Of a stretch of 10,477 nucleotides of DNA, positions 1 through 6,985 are shown piece after piece (the first letter of the stretch is position 1; every line of letters begins with the position of its first letter). Location: positions 1 to 10,477 of the forward strand of contig JAGVIF010000512.1 of assembly GCA_020056205.1 (NCBI GenBank), given 5' to 3'. The position numbers and the translations under genes were made by a program. The DNA is from Lentisphaeria bacterium (GTDB taxonomy: Bacteria; Verrucomicrobiota; Lentisphaeria; Victivallales; GWF2-50-93). The notes below the pieces were generated by a model, which saw only the letters and a program-made list of their open reading frames with translations, searched no databases and was not told the origin of the DNA.

Positions 1-5
1 AGTTC

Positions 6-50
6 GACAAGCTCACCGCAAACAGGCTCACTGCGGGCAAGCTCAGGACA
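6..50. repeat. 15-bp unit tandem triplicate
   Basis: Three imperfect 15-bp units lie head to tail at 6-20, 21-35 and 36-50. Each contains the core cARGCTCA at the same offset. A further single unit, close to a hybrid of the first and third, lies at 2568-2582. The array sits upstream of the folD promoters and encodes nothing recognisable. It may continue to the left of the window. Its function is unknown. Confidence 0.75.
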
Positions 51-98
51 GGCGAAACACTCGAAACACAACTTAGGTATAATTTTGAGATTCGCAAT

Positions 99-126
99 TT
101 GCCAGTAAAGTTCTTGGGTGTATAAT
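99..126 (+). promoter_or_regulatory. Predicted sigma70-like promoter, distal, for folD
   Basis: TTGCCA at 99-104 (5 of 6 match to TTGACA) is separated by 16 bp from a perfect TATAAT at 121-126. Transcription would begin near 133 and give folD a leader of about 98 nt. This is consensus matching only. A second promoter lies closer to the gene. Confidence 0.5.
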
Positions 127-177
127 TTGCTCCCTAACACCCAATCTATCAAGTCCGGGAGAAATAAAATTCTTAAT

Positions 178-205
178 TTGAATTTTAATTTGATTCGGTT
201 ATATT
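178..205 (+). promoter_or_regulatory. Predicted sigma70-like promoter, proximal, for folD
   Basis: TTGAAT at 178-183, a 16-bp spacer, then TATATT at 200-205. Initiation near 212 would give a leader of about 19 nt that still includes the ribosome binding site GGAG at 218-221. It may act together with, or instead of, the distal promoter at 99-126. Confidence 0.45.
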
Positions 206-217
206 CGTGTCCTAATC

Positions 218-223
218 GGAGAA
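218..223 (+). promoter_or_regulatory. folD ribosome binding site
   Basis: GGAGAA at 218-223, with GGAG ending 9 nt before the ATG at 231, supports that start codon. It is one of only two clear Shine-Dalgarno sites in the window. Confidence 0.65.
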
Positions 224-230
224 CATAATA

Positions 231-1127
231 ATGCAGGCGAGAATCATTGACGGCAAAAAAGCTTCTGAAGAACTGAATCAGGAAACGGCGATAGAGGTTG
301 CGAATCTCGCGCGTTCCCACAATTTACAGCCGGGTCTGGCTGTGGTTCTCATAGGAGACGACCACGCTTCGTCTGTCTATGTGAATATGAAGGCGAAAAA
401 AACCATTGAATTGGGGATTTATTCCGAAAAAATTGTTCTGGATAAAAACGCCGCCGCGGATGAGGTTCTCCAAGTGATAGCGCGCCTGAATAAAAACCCG
501 AAGATTCACGGAATTCTTGTTCAGTCCCCGCCTCCCCCTCAGATGGATGAGTCTTTGATTGTCCGCGCCATAAATCCCGCTAAAGACGTGGATTGTTTTC
601 ACCCCGTGAATGTCGGCAAACTCTTGCTCGGGGAGAATGACGGTTTCTATCCGTGCACCCCCTACGGGATAATGATTTTGCTTGAAAAGAACGGTATAGA
701 TACTGTGGGAAAACACTGCGTAATCATAGGCCGCTCAAACATCGTCGGCAAACCGATGATGGCGCTTCTCGTTCAAAAGGAGAAAGGAGCAAATGCCACC
801 GTAACAGTTTGCCACTCAATGACTAAAAATATATCGGACCACACGCGCCGCGCCGATATTGTAATCGCCGCAATAGGCAAAGCCGAATTTTTAAAGGTGG
901 ATATGATAAAAGACGGCGCTGTAGTCGTGGATGTTGGGATAAACAGAATAGAGGATTCTAAGTCCCCGAAAGGATACAGGATAGTCGGCGATGTCGCATT
1001 TGAGGAAGTCGCGCGCAAAGCCTCGTGGATAACGCCTGTGCCGGGCGGGGTCGGCCCTATGACTATCGCCGCGCTTATGCGCAATACACTCAAAGCCTGT
1101 AAACTACAAAATAACATCAACGGTTGA
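231..1127 (+). CDS. folD: Bifunctional methylenetetrahydrofolate dehydrogenase / methenyltetrahydrofolate cyclohydrolase
   Basis: This cytosolic enzyme of one-carbon metabolism interconverts 5,10-methylene-THF and 10-formyl-THF through methenyl-THF, normally with NADP(H), and supplies purine and formyl-Met synthesis. At 298 aa it is close to the family's usual length of about 285-300. The N-terminal catalytic domain shows the YVxxK active-site motif with Tyr50 and Lys54, Gln98 in the GILVQ segment, and Asp121 in KDVDCFHP. These match the catalytic Tyr, Lys, Gln and Asp of the family. The Rossmann domain has GRSNIVGKP at 167-175, and the C-terminal signature TPVPGGVGPMT is intact. One oddity is that the usual VQLPLP loop reads VQSPPPP (97-103), although the Gln is kept. 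The start is fixed by the GGAG site at 218-221. The gene stands alone on the plus strand and converges on tgt. Confidence 0.97.
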   Translation: MQARIIDGKKASEELNQETAIEVANLARSHNLQPGLAVVLIGDDHASSVYVNMKAKKTIELGIYSEKIVLDKNAAADEVLQVIARLNKNPKIHGILVQSPPPPQMDESLIVRAINPAKDVDCFHPVNVGKLLLGENDGFYPCTPYGIMILLEKNGIDTVGKHCVIIGRSNIVGKPMMALLVQKEKGANATVTVCHSMTKNISDHTRRADIVIAAIGKAEFLKVDMIKDGAVVVDVGINRIEDSKSPKGYRIVGDVAFEEVARKASWITPVPGGVGPMTIAALMRNTLKACKLQNNING

Positions 1128-1184
1128 TCGTGTGTCCCCGAATTCGATACGTAAATATTCACCTGATTCCGAAATCAGCGGCTG

Positions 1185-1204
1185 ACTGCGATTCTCGCAG
1201 TTTT
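1185..1204 (+). terminator. Probable intrinsic terminator of folD
   Basis: The arms actgcga (1185-1191) and tcgcagt (1195-1201) form a 7-bp stem with a 3-nt loop, running into TTTT at 1201-1204. A weaker 6-bp hairpin precedes it (ctgatt 1163-1168, aatcag 1173-1178). It lies 58 bp after the folD stop on the correct strand. The T tract is short, so termination may be partial. The T tract is also the first part of the 57-bp repeat. Confidence 0.5.
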
Positions 1205-1254
1205 ATCAAAATGAAACTAAATTGATAAAATCGGTGTTCATCGGTGGTGAAGTT

Positions 1255-1256
<2 letters not shown>
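1200..1256. repeat. 57-bp dispersed repeat, copy 1
   Basis: It is identical over 57 bp to 10421-10477. Inside it, ttttatcaa (1201-1209) and ttgataaaa (1222-1230) are perfect 9-bp inverted arms around a 12-nt loop. The right half holds two 10-bp-spaced copies of atcggtg (1230-1236, 1240-1246). gaaact (1213-1218) and agtttc (1251-1256) form another inverted pair. It begins exactly at the T tract of the upstream hairpin, and its right edge overlaps the tgt stop codon (1255-1257, minus strand). No coding potential or transposase is visible, and its function is unknown. Confidence 0.9.
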
Positions 1257-2358
<1,102 letters not shown>

Positions 2359-2375
2359 TCACTAATAGAGATACA

Positions 2376-2402
2376 GAGACATAAGGGACACAAGGGACAT
2401 AT
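2376..2402. repeat. Tandem array, 9-bp unit, 3 copies
   Basis: Units gagacataa, gggacacaa and gggacatat lie head to tail. The array begins 27 bp upstream of the tgt start codon, so it would lie within or near the tgt leader or promoter. No function is known to me. Confidence 0.7.
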
Positions 2403-2410
2403 TATTTTTC

Positions 2411-2442
2411 GATTTGGTGATTTAAAGATTTGGAGATTTTTT
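2411..2442. repeat. Tandem array, 8-bp unit, 4 copies
   Basis: Units gatttggt, gatttaaa, gatttgga and gatttttt share the first five bases at a strict 8-bp spacing. The array follows the preceding 9-bp array after only 8 bp and is unrelated to it in sequence. Confidence 0.7.
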
Positions 2443-2465
2443 ATTCTTCCCGACCGCTGGTTCTC

Positions 2466-2481
2466 CACTCTGACACTCTGA
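2466..2481. repeat. Tandem duplication, 8-bp unit, 2 perfect copies
   Basis: cactctga occurs twice without a gap. Two copies alone would be weak evidence, but the pair lies in a run of similar short-period arrays. Confidence 0.55.
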
Positions 2482-2521
2482 TATTTTTCCAATTGCCGAT
2501 TTTTAATTCAATTATCGAATA

Positions 2522-2548
2522 GGTCGGATCGGACGGATCGGACGGATT
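2522..2548. repeat. Tandem array, 9-bp unit, 3 copies
   Basis: Units ggtcggatc, ggacggatc and ggacggatt lie head to tail. They run into a T stretch and, 20 bp further on, into a single copy of the 15-bp unit (2568-2582) also seen at 6-50. Confidence 0.7.
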
Positions 2549-2567
2549 TTTTTCGCACTTCGGATTC

Positions 2568-2582
2568 GGCAAGCTCACCGCA
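2568..2582. repeat. Solitary copy of the 15-bp unit seen at 6-50
   Basis: ggcaagctcaccgca matches the first unit (6-20) at 14 of 15 positions. This shows that the 15-bp unit is dispersed as well as tandem. Confidence 0.65.
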
Positions 2583-2633
2583 GGCCGCACTTTTGCATTC
2601 CCGAACTTATCAATCATTTTCTCACATGAAGGC

Positions 2634-2660
2634 ATCCCGATGTCTATCGAGAATCGGGAT
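2634..2660. repeat. Inverted repeat, 8-bp arms
   Basis: Perfect arms atcccgat (2634-2641) and atcgggat (2653-2660) enclose an 11-nt loop. There is no T tract on either side, so this is not an intrinsic terminator. It lies between tandem arrays. Confidence 0.6.
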
Positions 2661-2686
2661 AAACTCCGGCGCAAAGTTTTTCTTCG

Positions 2687-2721
2687 TTCGATGTTGGATG
2701 TTCAATGTTCGACGTTCATTT
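2687..2721. repeat. Tandem array, 7-bp unit, 5 copies
   Basis: Units ttcgatg, ttggatg, ttcaatg, ttcgacg and ttcattt keep a strict 7-bp period with drift. Because 7 is not a multiple of 3, no coding constraint explains it. The 10-mer ctttgaaact starts 11 bp later, at 2732. Confidence 0.75.
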
Positions 2722-2793
2722 TCTCTTTCTCCTTTGAAACTGCCGCTTTTTTTGGGGTCGAATGTCGCTGAGTTAATGCGCATTTCGAAGTAG

Positions 2794-2837
2794 CGCGGGT
2801 CTATTTGACCCGCGACTATCGGGTCAGATAGACCCGA
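2794..2837. repeat. Pair of adjacent related hairpins
   Basis: The first hairpin has arms cgcgggtc (2794-2801) and gacccgcg (2807-2814) with a 5-nt loop. The second has arms tcgggtc (2819-2825) and gacccga (2831-2837), also with a 5-nt loop. The two share a gggtc/gaccc core and resemble a paired REP-like unit. Because each is nearly self-complementary, the right part of the first can also pair with the second. Neither is followed by a T tract. Confidence 0.7.
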
Positions 2838-2919
2838 GTTACCCTGTGGCAACCGCCTTAACTTAGCGTCATTCGGGTCGGCATCGCTTTATTGAGGTAA
2901 TTGCAAAACTTCAATTCCC

Positions 2920-2987
2920 GGTCGGACAAGTCCGACCCTCCACGCCCGAAACGGGCGTAAAAATGGAGGGCCACGCTCGCCGTGGCC
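2920..2987. repeat. Cluster of three nested or adjacent hairpins
   Basis: The first has arms ggtcggac and gtccgacc (2920-2927, 2930-2937) around aa. The second has outer arms ccctcca and tggaggg (2936-2942, 2964-2970) with inner arms acgcccg and cgggcgt (2942-2948, 2952-2958). The third has arms ggccacg and cgtggcc (2969-2975, 2981-2987). The hairpins are nearly contiguous, and almost every base can be paired. No T tract follows any of them, and no open frame spans the cluster. Confidence 0.7.
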
Positions 2988-3005
2988 GGTTATTTTCACG
3001 GTATC

Positions 3006-3057
3006 GGTCTTGACCTTGCCGAGCGAAGCGACGCTTGCCAAGGGCAAAACCAAGACC
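3006..3057. repeat. Long-range inverted repeat, 7-bp arms
   Basis: Outer arms ggtcttg (3006-3012) and caagacc (3051-3057), with inner arms ttgcc (3016-3020) and ggcaa (3043-3047), flank a further small palindrome with the pattern aagcg-a-cgctt. It belongs to the hairpin-dense stretch downstream of the oxidoreductase gene. Confidence 0.5.
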
Positions 3058-3064
3058 ATGCAAT

Positions 3065-3225
3065 TTTCAACCTAAAGCAGTTATAGATATAGGACAAGCC
3101 TCTGGCTTATTTGCCATCTAATCATCCGTGGAACGGCAGTGGAACTGCATTGTAATTCATATCTTATTTATCACAAAGAACTTACATTAAATTAGGCCGA
3201 TTGAACCGCAAAACTTAGGTTGAAA
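3065..3225. repeat. 161-bp segment bounded by an 11-bp inverted repeat
   Basis: tttcaacctaa (3065-3075) and its exact complement ttaggttgaaa (3215-3225) face each other. The interior is AT-richer than the adjoining hairpin cluster and has no gene. It could be a relic of a miniature inverted-repeat element, but I see no clear flanking target duplication. The right arm ends 22 bp from the oxidoreductase stop codon. Confidence 0.4.
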
Positions 3226-3246
3226 TTTCTTGGCTTTAAATTAGAA

Positions 3247-6200
3247 TCACATAATTTGTCCGAGTTTTTTGAAGAATTCCATTCGGCGTTTTGCGTCTGC
3301 TTCGGCGTCTTTAAAGATGGCTTCGGCTTCCTGTGGGGCGGTTTTCAGGAGGGCGGTGTATCTGCGTTCGCCCCTTATGAACTCCTGATAGCTGGCGGTG
3401 GCGTCCTTTGTTTCCCATACGAATGGAGATTTTCCTTCGGCAAGGAGAGCCGGGTTGTACCTGTAAAGAGGCCAGTAGCCGGCATCCACCGCCCGTTTTT
3501 CCTCAGTTTGAGATTTCATCATGTCAATTCCGTGGGCTATGCACGGGGAGTAAGCCATGATGATTGAAGGTCCATTGTAAGCCTCAGCCTCTTGAAATGC
3601 TTTTAAAGTTTGCACCCTGTTAGCGCCCATTGCGATTGAAGCCACATAGACATACCCATAGCTCATGCACATAAAACCGAGATTTTTCTTGGTCAGGCGT
3701 TTTCCTGAATTTGCGAATTTCGCAACAGCTCCGATAGGCGTTGACTTGGACGCCTGTCCGCCGGTGTTTGAATATACCTCGGTGTCGAGGACGAGTATAT
3801 TGACATTTCTTTTCTGGGCGACTACGTGGTCGAGCCCTCCGAATCCTATGTCGTAAGCCCATCCGTCTCCGCCGATAATCCATACGCTTTTATCAACAAA
3901 ATAATCCTGGAGTTCGCGGATTTTTTCAAGGATCAGCTTCGCTTCTCCGGAGGCGTCAGCTATTGTTTTTGGGAGGAGCATTTTCACCGCGTTTTGGGCA
4001 GCGACGGCTTCAGCCGCTTTCGCGTCCCACAACGTGATTGAATGTTTGAGGGCGGCTGACAAATCGGAGTTTGTTCCGATCGACAATATTTTTTCGATGT
4101 TCAGTCTGAGTTGTTTTCTGTTGTTGTCAACGGCGAGTCTCATTCCGAAGCCATATTCCGCGTTGTCCTCGAAGAGGGAATTAGCCCAGGCCGGTCCTCT
4201 GCCTTCTTTTGTTTTGCAATACGGCGTGGTCGGGAATGTCCCGCCGTATATAGAGGAACATCCGGTGGCGTTGGCTATTATCATTCTGTCGCCAAAGAGT
4301 TGGGTAACAAGTTTCACGTATGGAGTTTCGCCGCATCCCGCGCAGGCTCCCGAGAATTCAAAGAGAGGCTTTTTAAACATTGCTCCCTTCAGGGTTTCCT
4401 CGGGGGCTCCGTCGAGAACATTGTCGGGCAGGTTCTCAAAAAATTTATAGTTTTCGATCTGACCAACTTCGTGTTCCAATTTCAAAGCGCTGAATTCAAG
4501 AGCTTTTTCCTTAGCCGGGCACGTCTCGACGCAAACTCCGCAACCGGTGCAGTCGTCAACATACACTTGGATTCGATAGTCAAGGTTTTTGTCGTTTTTG
4601 GTCTTGGATTTTACCGTCGCGAACGATGCCGGCGCCTTTGCCGTGTTTTCCGGCGCTATTTGTTTTGCCCTTACAACGGCGTGCGGGCACGCCATTACGC
4701 ACATATTGCATTGTATGCATTTGTCGGACAACCATTTAGGAACGCGCGGGGCTATTCCTCTTTTTTCAAGAGCGCTTGTTCCCGTCGGAAGAACTCCGTC
4801 AAACGACATTCTTGAGACAGGCACATCGTCGCCCTTCAGGTGCATAAGAGGCTCAATTATCCCTTTGGCGAAAGCGTCGGCGTCATCGCTGATGAGTTTC
4901 GCGGGTTCGTAAGATGCTGTTATTTTCGATGGGATATCAACTTCTTTCAGGGCTTCGGATGTTTTATCCACACAGAGCCAATTCATTTTCACTATATCTT
5001 CGCCTTTCGCCCCGTATGTTTTCTTAATCGCGTCTTTTATAAGCTGGGTGGCCTTTTCCCTTTCGAGCACGCCGGAAATGAGGAAGAAGGCGGTCATCAT
5101 AACCGTGTTGATTCTCGCTCCAAGCCCGCATTCACTGGAAATTTTCAGGGCGTCAATATTATAGAATTTGATTTTCTTTTTTTTGATTATTTCCTGCATA
5201 TCGCGGGTGAGATGGTTAAATACTTCTTTGTTGTCCCACTCGGAATTGAGCAGGAAAACTCCTTCTTTGCTTATTCCGGACAACATATCGTAGCGCCCGA
5301 TGTATGCCGGATTATGGCAGGACGCAAAACTCGGATTATCTATGAGATAGGAGGATTTTATCGGGCTTGCGCCAAATCTGAGATGGGAGATTGTGATTCC
5401 GTATGATTTTTTTGAATCGTAGACAAAATATCCTTGCGCATACATATCGGTGTTGTCGCCGATTATCTTGATGGAGTTTTTGTTCGCCCCCACTGTTCCA
5501 TCGGAACCAAGCCCCCAAAACATACAGCTGACAACATCATCCGGCTCGGTGTTTATTTTTTTATTTATTGGAATGGAGAGATTGCTCACATCGTCATTTA
5601 TTCCGACAGTAAATCCGTGAAAGGCTTTGCCGTCGAGATGCTCATAAACGGCGTTCGCCATGGAGGACGTGAATTCCTTGCTTGAAAGACCGTAACGCCC
5701 GCCTATTATTTTTATTTTTGAACCTTTAAGCGCCCCTACAACGTCCATGTAAAGAGGTTCTCCGATGGAGCCGGGCTCTTTTGTCCTGTCGAGGACGGCA
5801 ATCTTTTTTGTTGTTTTAGGAATGACAGACAGGAAATCTTCAACAGAGAAAGGTCTGTATAATCTGACAAACACCGCCCCGACTTTTTTGCCTTTCGCCA
5901 CGAGATAATTGACGGTTTCCTCTATTGTTGCGCATGCGGATCCCATTGCCACAATTATCTTTTTCGCGTCTGGAGCTCCTACGTAGTCAAACAGTTTATA
6001 TTTTCTCCCGGTAAGCTCTCCGACTTTTTGCATATATTCTTTTACAATATTCGGACATTCATCATAATATTTATTGATAGTTTCTCTGCCCTGGAAATAC
6101 ACGTCCGGATTTTGAGCGCCTACTTTTAAAACCGGATTTTCGGGTCTGAGCGCCCTGTTCCTGAATTGCTCTATGTATTTGTGTTCAACAAGTTTGGCCA

Positions 6201-6771
6201 TATCCTCATAGGATATTTGTTCAACTTTTTGTATCTCGTGCGAAGTCCTGAATCCATCGAAGAAATTGATAAACGGTATCTGCGATTTCAATGTCGCCAG
6301 ATGGCTGACCAGCGCCAAGTCCATAATTTCCTGGATGGAATTTGCCGACATAAGAGCAAATCCGGTGTTTCTCGCCGACATCACGTCGGAATGATCTCCG
6401 AAAATTGAGAGCGACTGGCACGCGAGGGAGCGCGCCGATACGTGAAAAACTGTGGGTAGCATTTCCCCTGCAATCTTGTACATATTTGGGATCATCAGCA
6501 GAAGACCCTGTGAGGCGGTGAATGTCGTTGTCAACGCTCCGGCGCTCAACGCGCCGTGCACGGCTCCGGCGGCGCCGGCCTCAGACTGCATTTCAACGAG
6601 TTCCACAGGTAGCCCGAACATATTTTTCTTTCCTTGGCCCGCCCATTCATCCGCATATTCACCCATGTTGGATGAAGGGGTTATCGGATAAATCGCCGCC
6701 ACCTCGCTGAACGCGTAAGCCACATGTGTCGCCGCCGTGTTCCCGTCAATTGTTACCATTTTTCCGGACAT
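3247..6771 (-). CDS. nifJ: Pyruvate:ferredoxin (flavodoxin) oxidoreductase, single-chain homodimer type
   Basis: It oxidises pyruvate and CoA to acetyl-CoA and CO2 and reduces ferredoxin or flavodoxin, as a soluble TPP enzyme with three [4Fe-4S] clusters. At 1174 aa it is full length. The N-terminal domain has YPITPSS with Thr31, plus Glu64 and Arg114, which match the substrate and TPP contacts of the Desulfovibrio africanus enzyme. A ferredoxin insert carries CIQCNMCVMAC (Cys685, 688, 691, 695) and CTGCGVCVETC (Cys741, 744, 747, 751). The proximal cluster is ligated by Cys810, Cys813, Cys838 and the distant Cys1077 (SPCIAHG). The TPP/Mg site GGDGWAYDIG surrounds Trp971 and is followed by the EVYSNTGGQAS segment. 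The start is supported by AAGGAG 5 nt upstream. The gene appears monocistronic. No nitrogen-fixation genes are present, so a fermentative role is more likely than one in nitrogen fixation. Confidence 0.97.
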   Translation of the reverse strand: MSGKMVTIDGNTAATHVAYAFSEVAAIYPITPSSNMGEYADEWAGQGKKNMFGLPVELVEMQSEAGAAGAVHGALSAGALTTTFTASQGLLLMIPNMYKIAGEMLPTVFHVSARSLACQSLSIFGDHSDVMSARNTGFALMSANSIQEIMDLALVSHLATLKSQIPFINFFDGFRTSHEIQKVEQISYEDMAKLVEHKYIEQFRNRALRPENPVLKVGAQNPDVYFQGRETINKYYDECPNIVKEYMQKVGELTGRKYKLFDYVGAPDAKKIIVAMGSACATIEETVNYLVAKGKKVGAVFVRLYRPFSVEDFLSVIPKTTKKIAVLDRTKEPGSIGEPLYMDVVGALKGSKIKIIGGRYGLSSKEFTSSMANAVYEHLDGKAFHGFTVGINDDVSNLSIPINKKINTEPDDVVSCMFWGLGSDGTVGANKNSIKIIGDNTDMYAQGYFVYDSKKSYGITISHLRFGASPIKSSYLIDNPSFASCHNPAYIGRYDMLSGISKEGVFLLNSEWDNKEVFNHLTRDMQEIIKKKKIKFYNIDALKISSECGLGARINTVMMTAFFLISGVLEREKATQLIKDAIKKTYGAKGEDIVKMNWLCVDKTSEALKEVDIPSKITASYEPAKLISDDADAFAKGIIEPLMHLKGDDVPVSRMSFDGVLPTGTSALEKRGIAPRVPKWLSDKCIQCNMCVMACPHAVVRAKQIAPENTAKAPASFATVKSKTKNDKNLDYRIQVYVDDCTGCGVCVETCPAKEKALEFSALKLEHEVGQIENYKFFENLPDNVLDGAPEETLKGAMFKKPLFEFSGACAGCGETPYVKLVTQLFGDRMIIANATGCSSIYGGTFPTTPYCKTKEGRGPAWANSLFEDNAEYGFGMRLAVDNNRKQLRLNIEKILSIGTNSDLSAALKHSITLWDAKAAEAVAAQNAVKMLLPKTIADASGEAKLILEKIRELQDYFVDKSVWIIGGDGWAYDIGFGGLDHVVAQKRNVNILVLDTEVYSNTGGQASKSTPIGAVAKFANSGKRLTKKNLGFMCMSYGYVYVASIAMGANRVQTLKAFQEAEAYNGPSIIMAYSPCIAHGIDMMKSQTEEKRAVDAGYWPLYRYNPALLAEGKSPFVWETKDATASYQEFIRGERRYTALLKTAPQEAEAIFKDAEADAKRRMEFFKKLGQIM

Positions 6772-6776
6772 TTTTT

Positions 6777-6782
6777 CTCCTT
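6777..6782 (-). promoter_or_regulatory. Ribosome binding site of the pyruvate oxidoreductase gene
   Basis: On the minus strand AAGGAG lies five A bases before the ATG at 6771. This favours Met1 over the in-frame Met5. Confidence 0.75.
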
Positions 6783-6868
6783 GGCTAATAATTTATTGAT
6801 AATTTATATTCCGTGAAAGGACGCTCTGTTTTCGTTTAAAAATACGAGAGCGGTAAAAAGAACGGGTT

Positions 6869-6896
6869 ACGCTAATCCATTCGAGGGCGTTGTCAA
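6869..6896 (-). promoter_or_regulatory. Predicted promoter of the pyruvate oxidoreductase gene
   Basis: On the minus strand there is a perfect TTGACA (6891-6896), a 16-bp spacer and TAGCGT (6869-6874). The -10 keeps only the most conserved T, A and final T. Initiation near 6862 would leave a leader of about 90 nt. The prediction rests on the strong -35 box. Confidence 0.4.
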
Positions 6897-6948
6897 GAAA
6901 TAAAACAAATTTTTTGTCATTTTTCAGCTCCGCTTTTTAGGCGCTGTC

Positions 6949-6976
6949 TTGATTTGTTGAAAAGCTATTTTATATT
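6949..6976 (+). promoter_or_regulatory. Predicted promoter of rsmA, nearly leaderless
   Basis: TTGATT (6949-6954), a 16-bp spacer and TATATT (6971-6976) would start transcription at about 6982-6984, only 2-4 nt before the ATG at 6986. rsmA has no Shine-Dalgarno sequence, which fits a leaderless or very short-leader transcript. It diverges from the oxidoreductase promoter in the same 214-bp gap. Confidence 0.35.
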
Positions 6977-6985
6977 TGCTTTAAG

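Noticed and set aside
1..230. Tetrahydrofolate or other riboswitch ahead of folD
   Set aside because: The predicted leader is short, and I see no conserved riboswitch core or extended multi-stem fold between 133 and 230.
2376..2721. CRISPR array
   Set aside because: The units are only 7-9 bp, contiguous without spacers, and change sequence from array to array. No cas gene is present.
3096..3108. Small hairpin (aagcc / ggctt) as terminator of the oxidoreductase gene
   Set aside because: The stem is only 5 bp, about 140 bp past the stop codon, and has no T tract on the minus strand.
4111..4815. 234-codon open frame on the plus strand within the pyruvate oxidoreductase gene
   Set aside because: It lies wholly antisense to a well-conserved gene with all cluster-binding cysteines, resembles no family, and has no ribosome binding site. 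It is a codon-bias shadow, as is the 188-codon frame at 4840-5406.
3247..6771. Part of a nitrogen-fixation cluster
   Set aside because: The nifJ symbol reflects homology only. No nif structural or assembly genes lie nearby, and the enzyme is common in non-diazotrophic anaerobes.
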